Counted from the stretch's first letter, positions 18,984 to 28,208 are shown. The stretch is DNA of 64,000 bases from an uncultured Sutterella sp. (GCA_905213905.1 CAJMKD010000012.1:1-64000); one strand, 5' to 3'. Notes: generated by a model not told the origin, from the letters alone. Numbers and translations are program-made.

Positions 18984-19481
18984 TCAGTTGAAGCGACCGG
19001 GGGCGTCCCCCATGAAGCGCACGGCCCAGAGAGCGCCGAAGCCCTCAATGCGCTCGCGCACGCCTTCGGGCGAAAGCTTGTCGCCTTCGGCAAGGAAGGC
19101 GCGCATCATGGTGTAGATCTCCGAGAGAAACATCCTTGATGCGTGCACAAGAAGCGCCCGGGGATTGTCGGGATCGACGTCCTTCGGCATGCCGCGAAAG
19201 AGCGCGGGAATGTTCGTGCGCATCTCGACGGCAAGCTTCGGACCGATCAAAGGGAGCGCCGCCGTGATGCGGTCATGCTCGCCCATCAGCACGCGCGCGA
19301 GGTTGCGCACGTTCGCGTCGTCGCGCTCTGCGGCCTCTTCGGCCTTGAGCTTTCCTGCTCGGACGGCGAGCATGTTGGCAAACACTTCATTGGCGCTGCC
19401 GCAGAGAAACGCTTCAAAGGCGGGTTCGTCAAGAACAACGCGCGCCGGCGCCTGGCCGGCCTCAGATTCATTCGTTGTCAT
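18984..19481 (-). CDS. Uncharacterised helical protein
   Basis: A 165-residue acidic, apparently all-helical cytoplasmic protein with no recognised domain. Its start overlaps the end of the upstream gene by 14 bases and has AAGGA about seven bases before it, which supports coupled translation. It contains an FEAFLCGSANEVFANM segment near residue 22 and ends in a short Arg/Asn tail. Position and length resemble the other members of this cluster, so the products may form one complex; that is inference. Confidence 0.65.
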   Translation of the reverse strand: MTTNESEAGQAPARVVLDEPAFEAFLCGSANEVFANMLAVRAGKLKAEEAAERDDANVRNLARVLMGEHDRITAALPLIGPKLAVEMRTNIPALFRGMPKDVDPDNPRALLVHASRMFLSEIYTMMRAFLAEGDKLSPEGVRERIEGFGALWAVRFMGDAPGRFN

Positions 19482-19995
19482 CGAAAGGTCCTTTCTTGGT
19501 TTTGCCGAGGAGCCAATCGGCCCAGAAATCGAATTCGTCGAGCGTATCGGCTCGGCCGAGAAAGCCGCTTACGGCGCTCTCGGAAGCGCCCGAAGCAAAG
19601 ACGCCGAATTCGTCGGCGGCTTCATAAAGCGCTTCAAAGAAGACATGAATCGCAAGCACGACCACTTCTTCGTCCGCCGAGAAGATCGCCTGATCTTCGG
19701 GCGGCATTTCTTCGAGCACCTGAAGCAGCCCGGGGCGCAGCCGCGCTCCGACGGCCTCAAGGTCCCAGTCTTCGGGCAGGTCGACGATTTCGCTTTCGCC
19801 GCGCAGGATCCCTGCCACGCCGAAGATGATTCGGCCGATCTCTTCGGCAGGGGGCTCCTCAGTGCCGGCAAAGGCATGGAGAAAGTCGCTCGCCGCATAC
19901 GCGAGAAGCGAGGAAAGAACGCCGTCGTCGGCAATGTTCGGGCGAACCGCAATCGAAGTGTGGGCGTCGGGTCGGATGTCGTCGGAAGAATGCAT
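19468..19995 (-). CDS. Uncharacterised acidic protein
   Basis: A 175-residue, strongly acidic and helical protein that I cannot assign. It is the first gene of the minus-strand cluster. AAAGG lies seven bases before the ATG at 19995, and a CATAAT -10-like hexamer sits further upstream near 20059. Its last 14 bases overlap the next gene. The tail (WLLGKTKKGPF) is basic, unlike the rest. TorD-type chaperones are also acidic and helical but their motifs are not visible. Confidence 0.65.
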   Translation of the reverse strand: MHSSDDIRPDAHTSIAVRPNIADDGVLSSLLAYAASDFLHAFAGTEEPPAEEIGRIIFGVAGILRGESEIVDLPEDWDLEAVGARLRPGLLQVLEEMPPEDQAIFSADEEVVVLAIHVFFEALYEAADEFGVFASGASESAVSGFLGRADTLDEFDFWADWLLGKTKKGPFDDNE

Positions 19996-20648
19996 TGATG
20001 GCCTTTGGCGCGGCTTGCGCTGGCGCTCGCCTCGCCCGTCTCAGTAAATAAGCATCATTATGCCTAATGCTTTCCCGAAGAAAGCGACGATCGCTCAGCG
20101 GAAAACCGTAGATCATGCCGCCGTGCGGCACGCGCACAGCGGAAAATGCCCCAGAAGGCGCTCTGCGGGCGAAGAAACGCCCTCAGAATCGACGCCTCTG
20201 CCGAGCGCACGGCGTCCGGCGGCAAAAAAATCCCGCGCCGGCTCGGGGTTTAAGGCGGAGGAAGGAGTCCGACGCGGGGAAACAAGCGGCGGACTCGCGC
20301 GAACTATCCATGAGGCGCACTGTGCCAGGAGGTATCGACAGCACGCCGAGCTCCGGCTTCGCAGCGCCTGCTGCAAAAGCCGAGCGTCAGGGCGGGATTT
20401 CGACGTCGCCCGCGACGCTAGCGCAAGTCTTGCCAGGCCGCTTATGTTCATCGTAAGCGCTCGGCGGCGGCACGTGGGTTTTGTCTGCGGCTTTGTTGCC
20501 TCAGAATGAAAATTCTGAAATCTTCATTTTCGTATTCTTGCCCGCAGACAAACCGAGCCGTTTTTTTGCTTGTCCCCGACAAGGAACACTACCTAAAATG
20601 GGAGAGTGCGCGTGACCGTTCCCAAATGCCGCTCGAAGCAACGCTGCT
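19996..20648. other. Intergenic region without a supported gene
   Basis: This 653-base gap separates the uncharacterised cluster from the HAD gene. It contains GC-rich sequence with short open frames on both strands (for example 20060-20509) whose translations look random and Arg/Ser rich. The right end turns AT-rich and holds an inverted repeat TCAGAAT-GAAA-ATTCTGA at 20502-20519. I checked for RNase P, tmRNA and SRP signatures and saw none. A structured RNA remains possible. Confidence 0.3.
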
Positions 20649-21389
20649 TCAGCTTCGGCTGCTCGCCGCTTCCTTCTCAATTTCCGCCAGTATGGCTGCA
20701 TGATTTTCGTAGCGCGCGACGGCAAGCGCATCAAGCCGATCGCGTTCGCTCTCAGAATGGCGCTCGGTGATGACGACGGCATCGATCCCAGCCTCGCGTG
20801 CGGCAATCATCCCAGCAGCTGCATCCTCGACGACGAGGCATTCCTCGGGCTTGAGCCCGAAAGCTTTCATGATCTTGAGGTGCGCCTCCGGATCCGGCTT
20901 CACGGCTGAAACGTCGTCTCGAGAAACAATGAGATCAAAGACTTCAGAGAGCGGCGCCTTCGCGCGAATCCGTTCGTTGCGCATCGAGTAGGTGTCGATG
21001 TTGCGGCGGCGCGTCGTCGTTGCGAGCGCGAGCTTCATGCCCGCGCGCTTCAGGCGCAGCAGCACCGCTGCCGCATCCGGCCGATAGTCGACGCGCGTGC
21101 GCAGAAATTCCTGCGCGATGTCGTAGCGGCGCGCATGGATTTCTTCGGGCGTCCCCGGCATGCCGTAGCTTGCCTTCAGATCCGCGCAATACTTGAAATA
21201 GGCGTCCGACCCTTCCCCATAGCGCTGCATGGCCCCGGCGCGCAGCTCGTAGGCCTTTTCCTCCGAGACGCGAACGTGGCCGCTCGAGAGCTCCTCGATG
21301 AGCGCCTGATCCACCTCACTCCAGATGCCGAGCGAATCAATGAGGGTGCCGTCGAGGTCGAAAATGATGCACTTGCGGTCGAGAAACAT
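20649..21389 (-). CDS. HAD-superfamily phosphatase (phosphoglycolate/beta-phosphoglucomutase type)
   Basis: A 246-residue haloacid dehalogenase-like phosphohydrolase of subfamily IA. Motif I is DLDGTLIDS (15-23) with the nucleophilic Asp, motif II is the ATTTRR segment, motif III is KPDPE, and motif IV is VVEDAAAGM. The helical cap inserted after motif I is of the beta-phosphoglucomutase/phosphoglycolate phosphatase kind. It is cytoplasmic and acts on a sugar phosphate or similar small phosphoester; the substrate is unknown. It is 131 bases beyond the end of the flavoprotein gene on the same strand and could be read through from that operon. Confidence 0.82.
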   Translation of the reverse strand: MFLDRKCIIFDLDGTLIDSLGIWSEVDQALIEELSSGHVRVSEEKAYELRAGAMQRYGEGSDAYFKYCADLKASYGMPGTPEEIHARRYDIAQEFLRTRVDYRPDAAAVLLRLKRAGMKLALATTTRRRNIDTYSMRNERIRAKAPLSEVFDLIVSRDDVSAVKPDPEAHLKIMKAFGLKPEECLVVEDAAAGMIAAREAGIDAVVITERHSESERDRLDALAVARYENHAAILAEIEKEAASSRS

Positions 21390-21520
21390 TCAGAGTGGCT
21401 CCGGAAACGATCGAAAGACGCTCATGATAGCCGCAGTAGCGCTGCGGCTTTCCGCTTTGTTCCGCTTTGTGCGGCTTCTTGGGCTTTGTTCTGCCGAGTG
21501 CTGCGCGAACGAGGCGTCGC

Positions 21521-23068
21521 TCACTCGTCCGCAGCCTCCATCGTCTTTGCATGGGCCGCAGCGCTCGCGCCGGCAATGCGGCCGAAAACGAATGCGTCTG
21601 TGAGGCCGTTGCCGCCGAGGCGAAAGCGGCCGTGTACGCCGCCCGTCACTTCGCCGGCCGCAAAAAGCCCCGGAATCGTTTCGCCGTTCTCCCGCTTCAC
21701 GGCCGCTGCGGTCGTAATGGCGACGCCGCCGCAGGTGTAGTGCACATCGAAGCGCTCCCGCCCGAAATAAAAGGGCGGCTTCTCGATCGTCTGCGTGAAG
21801 CGCGTGCGGCCGAAGTCCGGGTCGACGCCCGTTCTGGCGGCCTCGTTGTAGCGATCCATCTCCGCTTTCAGCTGCGCGGGCGCAATCCCCATCGCTTCAG
21901 CGAGCGCGTCGAGGCTCTCGGCGCTGCGAACCGTTCCCTGCTGCACTTTCGTCGCGAAGGTTGCGCCCTTGCGGCTTGCGGAGTCGGTCACCACCCAGAA
22001 GTCAGGGAACCCTGTCTCGAGCAGCCCGTTCAGAACGCTCTCCCAGGACCGCGTCTCGTCGGTGAAGCGCTTGCCGAGGACCGAAAGAAAGACTTCCGCG
22101 CCCGAGTAGTCCAAAACACGTCCGCCCCAGAAGGGAATCGCCATGACGGCATCCATGTCGCGAAGCGCTGCGCCTTCGGCGGCAGCCATTCGAATGCCGT
22201 CGCCCGTCGCTGGATCCTCGTCGGGGAAGCCCACGCTGTACGTTGTTCCGAAGCGGCTCCCGAGCTTGGGCGCCCAATTCTGGCGAAGCGTCATGCTCGA
22301 AGAGAACCCCCCTGTCGCCAGCACGACAGCGCGTGCGCGCCAGAGCGTCGTGAGGCCGTCGGCGTTTTCCGTCCAGACGCCTGCGACCGCCCCGTCGCGC
22401 ATCTCAAAGCGCGTGGCGCGCTCGCGATAGGCGACGCTCACGCCGAGCGAGCGGGCGCGCCGCATGAGGGCACGCACGTAGACGTAGCCGCTGCGGCTGA
22501 AGAGCGTTCTGTGCGATCGCGGATAAAGCGCGTTGTAGGCCTCAAAGAGCACCGGGTCAAAGCGAACGCCCATGCCTTCGAGCCACTTGAGCATCGACTC
22601 GCTTCCTTCGACAAGCGTGCGCACGAGCGCCGGATCGGCCGCGCGGCCGCCGCCCTCGTAGGTGTCGCGCCAGTAGGCTTCGAGCGAGTCGCTGCTCCCC
22701 ATCCGCGCCTGCCCTTCAGGATCGTAGGCGTTGACGGACCCGGAGGAAACCATCGCATGCCCGCCCGCCACGGCCGCCTTTTCCAGCACGACGACGCTCG
22801 CTGCGCCCGCTTCCCTCGCAGCCACCGCTGCCGCGAGACCCGCGCCGCCCGCGCCGATCACGACGACGTCGAAGACCTGGCTGCGAAGCCTTCCGTAGCG
22901 GTCGTACGCGCGCGGCGGCTTCCCGGCCGCAGCCTTTGATTCTTCTGCAGGCGCAGCCGCCTGCGCGAGGAGCGGCGCAGCGGGGATCGCGCCAAGCGCA
23001 AGCGCGCCAGCGGCGGCTATCAGATGCCGTCTCGCCTCGTCGGGATGCTTGTCGAAGGGGCGCGTCAT
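21521..23068 (-). CDS. Exported FAD-dependent reductase (fumarate reductase-like), TCS-linked
   Basis: A 515-residue flavoprotein with an N-terminal twin-arginine-like signal (ARRHLIAAAG, cleavage near residue 40). The FAD motif GAGGAGLAAA is near 73 and the succinate dehydrogenase/fumarate reductase fold follows. VHYTCGG and HGRFRLGGN keep the substrate-binding His and Arg, but where fumarate reductases have HPT this protein reads IPF, so the histidine is an isoleucine. The acceptor is therefore likely a different enoate. It has no heme or FMN domain, so an unidentified donor is needed. Its ATG overlaps the stop of the response regulator gene (ATGA at 23065-23068), which makes it the clear target, or at least the partner, of that two-component system. 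Confidence 0.85.
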   Translation of the reverse strand: MTRPFDKHPDEARRHLIAAAGALALGAIPAAPLLAQAAAPAEESKAAAGKPPRAYDRYGRLRSQVFDVVVIGAGGAGLAAAVAAREAGAASVVVLEKAAVAGGHAMVSSGSVNAYDPEGQARMGSSDSLEAYWRDTYEGGGRAADPALVRTLVEGSESMLKWLEGMGVRFDPVLFEAYNALYPRSHRTLFSRSGYVYVRALMRRARSLGVSVAYRERATRFEMRDGAVAGVWTENADGLTTLWRARAVVLATGGFSSSMTLRQNWAPKLGSRFGTTYSVGFPDEDPATGDGIRMAAAEGAALRDMDAVMAIPFWGGRVLDYSGAEVFLSVLGKRFTDETRSWESVLNGLLETGFPDFWVVTDSASRKGATFATKVQQGTVRSAESLDALAEAMGIAPAQLKAEMDRYNEAARTGVDPDFGRTRFTQTIEKPPFYFGRERFDVHYTCGGVAITTAAAVKRENGETIPGLFAAGEVTGGVHGRFRLGGNGLTDAFVFGRIAGASAAAHAKTMEAADE

Positions 23069-23706
23069 CGGGCGGCTCCCTCTGTTTTTTCGCCCGCCCG
23101 CTCGAGCGCGCGGGCGATGGCGACGGCGCTTCGCACGCCGAGCTTGCGCGTGACGTTGCCGCGATGCATCTTCACCGTCGCAAGCGAAATCGAGAGCCGG
23201 TCGGCAATCTGCTTGTTGAGAAGCCCCTCGGCCACAAGACGCGCGACTTCGAGCTCGCGCTCCGTGAGGCTCTCAACGAAGTTCTGCACCTTCTCGGTCT
23301 CGTCGGCCGCCTGCGCCTCCGCAATGCTCTTCTCAACGGCCTTCTTGACGGCCGCGACGAGCACCTCCGGATCCGCTGGCTTCACGAGAAAGTCCATCGC
23401 CCCGCGGTGAACGGCCTGCATGGCCATCGGTATGTCGCCGTGCGCGGAGAGAAAAATAATGGGCGTGGTCGAGCCTTTCTCGAGAAGCGCCTCCTGCAGC
23501 TCAAGCCCCGTCATCCCGGGCATGCGCTGATCAAGGATGATGCAGCCCGGGCGCAGCCCGTCATCGAGCGCAAGAAAGCTCGCCGCGGATTCATAGGTGA
23601 GCACGTCGTAGCCCGCCATCCGAATCAGGAATGCCGCGCTCTTGAGAAGCTCGGGATCGTCGTCGACGATGCGCACGAGCGCAATGGGGTCGGTCTTCGT
23701 TGTCAT
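23065..23706 (-). CDS. FixJ/TtrR-type response regulator
   Basis: A 213-residue DNA-binding response regulator. The receiver domain (about 8-125) has the acidic pair DDD at 15-17, phospho-acceptor Asp59 (ILDQRMPG) and the Lys of FLVKPA. A LuxR-type helix-turn-helix occupies the C-terminus (LTERELEVARLVAEG, then KMHRGNVTRKL). The length and motifs are those of FixJ, TodT and TtrR regulators. It overlaps the sensor kinase gene before it and the flavoprotein gene after it by four bases each, so all three are translated as one unit. Confidence 0.9.
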   Translation of the reverse strand: MTTKTDPIALVRIVDDDPELLKSAAFLIRMAGYDVLTYESAASFLALDDGLRPGCIILDQRMPGMTGLELQEALLEKGSTTPIIFLSAHGDIPMAMQAVHRGAMDFLVKPADPEVLVAAVKKAVEKSIAEAQAADETEKVQNFVESLTERELEVARLVAEGLLNKQIADRLSISLATVKMHRGNVTRKLGVRSAVAIARALERAGEKTEGAAR

Positions 23707-25838
23707 GGCTTTCTCTTTTCCTTCCTTTCGGAGTGCTCGGCTTCCCGCGCGGCCTGCGCAAGCCGGTCCGACGGCGCTGCGCCGCTATTGGCCGCATCAT
23801 CGGCCTCAAAGCTCTCGAGCGCTTCGATCGTCACCTCGGCGCAGATGCCTTCGGTGGGCAGCTGCAGAAAGCGAAGCGTGCCGCCGTGCCTGTCGGCGAT
23901 GCCGCGGCAGATCGAGAGTCCGATCCCGAGGCCGTCCTGCTTCACGGATTCGCCGTAGCCAGTGAGGCGCTCGAACTGCGCCTCCGTGAGCCGCGGACCG
24001 TTGTCGGTCACGCGAAGCGAAATCCGGTTTTCTTCGCGCGTGAGCGAAATATTGACGAAGCCCGATCGCTGCGAATAGGCGGCGTGTCCGGCGTTGCGGA
24101 TGAGGTTGAGCGCCAGCAGCTCGAGCTCGACCTCGTCGCCCATCACCATCGCCGGCCGGTCATCTTCTGGATCGATCGCGAAGAATTCGCCGGCGGCAAA
24201 AAAGATCGGCACGCGCTTCGTATCGTGGTGCTCGACGATGGAAGCGGCGCGCCGCAGCGCTTTCGTCCAGTCGACGGGCGCGAGCGGCGAAAACTTCGAC
24301 TTCGCGTACCCGCGCACGCGCTCGACGATGAGCGCCGCACGCTTGGCTTCTTCGCCCGCCGCCGAAAGGGCCTCATCGGCCATGGCGCGGTCCGCGTCCG
24401 AGGTCTGCCGCATTTTGTTCCAGAGCTTGAGGCCGCCGATGTAGTTCGTGATTGACGCAAGGGGCTGCTTGAGCTCATGCGCGAACATCGAGCTCATCTG
24501 CGAGAGCAGTCCGACGCGTTCAACCGCCGAAAGACGCTCGCGCGTCACCTTTGCCTCCGCCTCCATGCGGTCGCGCTCTTCGAGCGCCTCGCGAAGCGCC
24601 TGCGTCTTGACGCGAACGAGGTGATTGGCGCGCAGCGAATGGAGAAGCAGCACGAGAATCAAGGCGGCCGCGGCGAAAATGACGTTGGAGTAGCGCTTGG
24701 CAAAGCCGCGCAGGGTCTGCTCGTCGAGGTAGGCGTAGGGGCCGAAGTGAAGCGCGCGCATGAGGTTCTGCACGCCGCTCAGGTCAACGCGCAGCCCCCA
24801 GCGGTAGCCTGCATTTCCCGGGAGGCTGAAGACCACCGCGGCAAAGCGTCGCAGCTCATTGTTGCCGACGGTCGGCATGTAGCCGATTGTCCAGTCCGGA
24901 TATTTGAGCGTGCTTGTGCGGCAGCTGCCGGGCGCCACAGGATATTCGCCGACAGTCTTGAGCGCCGTCGGATCGATGAGGCCGTCTTCGAGCAGATCTT
25001 CGTAGACGCAGGTCGACAAGAGACCCGCATCGGCGTGTCCGTGCATGACGGCGTTGACGACTTCGGGCATGTCGTGCGGCCGCCAGAATATGCCGCTGAA
25101 AAAATTATTCGGATCGTGCCCTTCAGCGAGAAGCCGTCCCTGAAGCCGCTGCCAGGGACCGAACGAAACGACGCTCTGAATGGCGACGCGCTTGCCGGCA
25201 AGGCTCGCAATGTCCGCGATGTCGCTGCGGTCTGCGCGCGCCACGAGGAGGCCGCCCGCCACGGGCTCGTTCGCCTCCCCTTTGGGGGCATCGCGCTCGT
25301 TTTCACGCACGGCAAGCGGCACCGCGCCCTCGGACATCATGAGGCTCACCATTGTTCCCGCCGTCGCAACGACAAAGGGAATGCGCTGCGCCTTCACCTC
25401 GTGGACGAAGTCCCTCGACGGTATGGAGCTCAGCACCACCCGCCGGTCCGGAAAAGCGCGCTGCAGCGCCTCGAGAAGCGGTCCGACGCTCTGCTGGAAC
25501 GTGACGTCAGTGCCGGTTTCCTCGTAGGCGACCCAAAAGTCGCCCTTCTCCAGTGCCTCTGCCGAGGGGCTGCCCGAGCGGAAGCGATCAAAGCCGAAGC
25601 CGGAAGCTTCGTCAAAGCGAAGCGAACGAACGTCGGAAATGTCAAAGGTTGCCGAAGAAAGGGCGTCGGCCGCGGGCGGCGCACCGGACACAGCGCTTGG
25701 GTCGCCCGCCGCAGCCGGCTCTCCGGCTGACGCATTAGCAGCGAAGAGAAGCGCAGCCGCAGCTGCGGCCAGAAAGAGCGCGCCAAAGCGCTTTGCGCAC
25801 GCAATCGCTGAATAGGCCCTATTCAATAAACCAACCAT
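23703..25838 (-). CDS. TtrS-like sensor histidine kinase with PhnD-type periplasmic domain
   Basis: A 711-residue membrane sensor. After a signal segment (about 17-38) comes a periplasmic domain (about 95-370) with the FGPWQR and LLSTCVYEDL stretches of PhnD/TtrS-like solute-binding folds. One membrane helix follows (about 385-402), then a coiled linker and the kinase core: H454 in FAHELKQPLAS, the N box NLIRNAGHAA near 578, and the G box DGLGIGLS near 635. The family includes TtrS, which senses tetrathionate. Here the ligand is more likely the substrate of the flavoprotein encoded two genes downstream. A Cys at 277 and another at 306 in the sensor domain might be redox-active. Confidence 0.87.
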   Translation of the reverse strand: MVGLLNRAYSAIACAKRFGALFLAAAAAALLFAANASAGEPAAAGDPSAVSGAPPAADALSSATFDISDVRSLRFDEASGFGFDRFRSGSPSAEALEKGDFWVAYEETGTDVTFQQSVGPLLEALQRAFPDRRVVLSSIPSRDFVHEVKAQRIPFVVATAGTMVSLMMSEGAVPLAVRENERDAPKGEANEPVAGGLLVARADRSDIADIASLAGKRVAIQSVVSFGPWQRLQGRLLAEGHDPNNFFSGIFWRPHDMPEVVNAVMHGHADAGLLSTCVYEDLLEDGLIDPTALKTVGEYPVAPGSCRTSTLKYPDWTIGYMPTVGNNELRRFAAVVFSLPGNAGYRWGLRVDLSGVQNLMRALHFGPYAYLDEQTLRGFAKRYSNVIFAAAALILVLLLHSLRANHLVRVKTQALREALEERDRMEAEAKVTRERLSAVERVGLLSQMSSMFAHELKQPLASITNYIGGLKLWNKMRQTSDADRAMADEALSAAGEEAKRAALIVERVRGYAKSKFSPLAPVDWTKALRRAASIVEHHDTKRVPIFFAAGEFFAIDPEDDRPAMVMGDEVELELLALNLIRNAGHAAYSQRSGFVNISLTREENRISLRVTDNGPRLTEAQFERLTGYGESVKQDGLGIGLSICRGIADRHGGTLRFLQLPTEGICAEVTIEALESFEADDAANSGAAPSDRLAQAAREAEHSERKEKRKP

Positions 25839-26475
25839 TTACGAACAAATCCGCCTGAGAATCCGAGCGTATCCGATCAGTTTCTTTTTCCGCCTGCCGC
25901 CGCATGCGCCTTCATCCTGACGTCCGCTTGAAATAAGGAATGCACGCCGGCCCCGAAGCCCGTGCGCGAACATGATCCCCGATTTTTCGGGCGGCATGCA
26001 AGTCCAATCAGAGCGCCGCGCAGCAACAGCCCCCAGGTTCGATCCGGACAAGGAAGCCGATTTCGTCAAGCGCGCCTCATTACGACTTTTGCCGTCATGA
26101 TTTGCTCGTCATAAGTCGTTACGGCTTTTTTCGTAATGGCTGCTTGCGTGCGCTTTATTCGAGCGGCGCATCGCCAGACCGCAGACCTGCCTGCCGCATC
26201 TGCCGAGGCCCGCGTCATCAGCATTCGATGCAGTCCCAAACCATCCTCCGCCTGCGACGAAGACCGCCGGCGTCGCGGCGCTAAAGCGCACAAAACGCTT
26301 AACTACTTGATTTTCACGATGTAATTCGGACCCTATACCAAGGTCTAGGACCATCGGAGCGAGATCTCTGCAGAATACTCACTGTCCGCGCAAGGACAGC
26401 CGCACATGAATCCGCCGATTCAACCGCGCGCCTTGCTGCGATTGACCCGTCAACCACTCAAAAACGAGGTTTCAA
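25839..26475. promoter_or_regulatory. Divergent 637-base regulatory region with a nested inverted repeat
   Basis: It lies between the sensor kinase (minus) and a flavoprotein gene (plus) and has no supported coding frame. At 26078-26138 CATTACGA and TCGTAATG enclose GCCGT (26091-26095) and ACGGC (26121-26125), which in turn enclose ATGA/TCAT, making a nested 61-base inverted repeat with a T6 run inside. CGTCAT occurs twice, 15 bases apart, within it. It could be a terminator, a cruciform, or an operator for the adjacent FixJ-type regulator. Confidence 0.4.
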
Positions 26476-28035
26476 ATGTCTGAAGTTAGTCTTGCCCGCC
26501 GCAATTTCCTCAAGACCGGCGCAGCTGCCGCCGCCGCAATCATGGCGAGCGCCGCCGCGAGCGCCGGCATCCCCGCCGCGAGCGTTAAGAAGTTCGACGA
26601 AGAGTACGACGTCGTCGTGGTCGGCTCCGGCTTCGCCGGCATGGCGTGCGCCCTCAAGGCTTCGCGCGCCGGCCTCAAGGTTCTCATGATCGAAAAGATG
26701 TCCGTCGTCGGCGGCAACTCCGCCATCTGCGGCGGCAACGTCGCCTGCCCGGTCAACCCCGTTCAGAAGGCCCAGAACATCCAGGACAGCAAGGAACTCT
26801 TCATCAAGGACTGCCTGAAGGACGGCCTCGGCATCAACTACACGAACCTCCTCGGCGTCATTGCCGACCGCTGCAACGACACGATCAAGTTCGTCGAAGA
26901 ATGCGGCGCTGAATTCGTGCCCAACAAGATGCTCTTCGAAGCCGGCCACTCCGTGCCGCGCTCCTACGAAATCAAGGCCGGCTCCGGCTCGGGCTACATC
27001 AACCCGATGTACGCCACGATGAAGAAGGAAGGCAAGGTGACGGTGCGCACCCGCTGCAAGTTCGATGACTTCGTGATGGACGGCGACGACGTCGTCGGCA
27101 TCGTCTGCCGCGAAGGCTATCGCTTCAACGCCAAGCTCCAGTCCGACGACCTCGAAAACAAGACGGGCAAGACGAAGTACATCCGCGCCAAGCTCGGCGT
27201 GATGCTCGCCGCCGGCGGCTTCTCGCGCGACATTTGGTTCCGCCAGGTTCAGGATCCGCGCGTTGTTCCGACGACGGACTCCACGAACCAGCCCGGCGCC
27301 ACGGCGGGCGTGCTCGTCAAGGCTCTCGGCATCGGCGCGACGCCGGTTCAGCTCTGCTGGCTGCAGTTCCTTCCCTACTGCAATCCGCGTGAAAAGGGCT
27401 TCGGCGTTTCCGTGAACTTCACGAACCATGCCTGCATGGACTACGGCATCGTCGTCGACCGCAAGACCGGCAAGCGCTTCATGGACGAACACGCCGGCCG
27501 CAAGATCAAGGCCGACGCCCTCTTCGCCGTCATCGGCAATGATGAAAACTACCCGATCGCCGTCGCAGACGATGCAATCGTGAAGGCCATCAACCCCTCC
27601 TTCGTGAAGCTGCCGCTCGAAATGGGCACCGTCAAGAAGTTCAACACCCTTGAAGAACTCGCCGACTTCTACAAGATTCCGAAGGAAGCGTTCCTCGAAC
27701 AGGTGAAGAAGTTCAACAGCTACGTGAAGGCCGGCGAAGATCCGGAATTCCACCGCAACCTCAAGTTCTCGAACGGCCTCGACGTTTCGAAGGCCCCGTT
27801 CTACGGCATTGAAGTCTCGCCGAAGATCCACCACACGATGGGCGGCGTGATGATCAATGAACAGGCGCAGGTCATCTCCACGAAGACCCATCAGCCGATC
27901 AAGGGCCTCTACGCCGGCGGCGAAATCACGGGCGGCGTGCACGGCGCTTCGCGCCTCGGCACGGTGGCTGTGATCGACGCCCTCACGTTCGGCATGGTGG
28001 CCGGCGAACAGTTCGCCAAGATGGCCAAGGCCTGA
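26476..28035 (+). CDS. Exported FAD reductase of a non-fumarate subgroup, cytochrome-linked
   Basis: A 519-residue flavoprotein with a twin-arginine signal (ARRNFLKTGA, cleavage near 30-35) and the FAD motif GSGFAGMAC near 51. The succinate dehydrogenase/FccA fold is complete. Compared with fumarate reductases it keeps the acid/base Arg (RKIKAD), the HHTMGG histidine and the Arg of HGASRLG, but the HPT histidine is replaced by Leu in a WLQFLPYC segment. The same change occurs in the flavoprotein at 43632. A tetraheme cytochrome gene follows 219 bases downstream, so the pair looks like a split flavocytochrome c, as in Wolinella FccA/FccB. The acceptor is unknown. AGGTTTC before the ATG is only a fair ribosome site. 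Confidence 0.85.
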   Translation: MSEVSLARRNFLKTGAAAAAAIMASAAASAGIPAASVKKFDEEYDVVVVGSGFAGMACALKASRAGLKVLMIEKMSVVGGNSAICGGNVACPVNPVQKAQNIQDSKELFIKDCLKDGLGINYTNLLGVIADRCNDTIKFVEECGAEFVPNKMLFEAGHSVPRSYEIKAGSGSGYINPMYATMKKEGKVTVRTRCKFDDFVMDGDDVVGIVCREGYRFNAKLQSDDLENKTGKTKYIRAKLGVMLAAGGFSRDIWFRQVQDPRVVPTTDSTNQPGATAGVLVKALGIGATPVQLCWLQFLPYCNPREKGFGVSVNFTNHACMDYGIVVDRKTGKRFMDEHAGRKIKADALFAVIGNDENYPIAVADDAIVKAINPSFVKLPLEMGTVKKFNTLEELADFYKIPKEAFLEQVKKFNSYVKAGEDPEFHRNLKFSNGLDVSKAPFYGIEVSPKIHHTMGGVMINEQAQVISTKTHQPIKGLYAGGEITGGVHGASRLGTVAVIDALTFGMVAGEQFAKMAKA

Positions 28036-28129
28036 TTGAGCGCCGTCTGATACGGGCAGAAGCCTCCATCGACAACCGCAGCGCGCGCCGTACCTCGGCA
28101 GACATGCGGTGCGCCCGCTGCGATTCGGA

Positions 28130-28208
28130 ATCTGCTGCGGCCGAATCCAGATGCTTCGAGCCCGAAGCACCGAAAGGAGCCGTCCGGATCCGTTCGGACG
28201 GCTCCTTT
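28130..28208 (+). promoter_or_regulatory. Three stem-loops between flavoprotein and cytochrome genes
   Basis: GATTCGG/CCGAATC (28128-28148), GCTTCG/CGAAGC (28153-28168) and a perfect 14-base stem (AAAGGAGCCGTCCG, 28173-28186, with 28195-28208) occur in a row, the last 46 bases before the cytochrome start. The last has only a short T tract, so it may act as a partial terminator or message-stabilising element that sets the ratio of the two proteins. Confidence 0.6.

Noticed and set aside
20220..20460. GGAGGAAGGAGTCCGAC stretch resembling the start of RNase P RNA
   Set aside because: The downstream conserved blocks of RNase P (such as the ACAGGGTGCC and ACAGAACCCGGC-like segments) are not present.
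20060..20509. 149-codon plus-strand frame in a large gap
   Set aside because: No ribosome site, no motif and random-looking composition.
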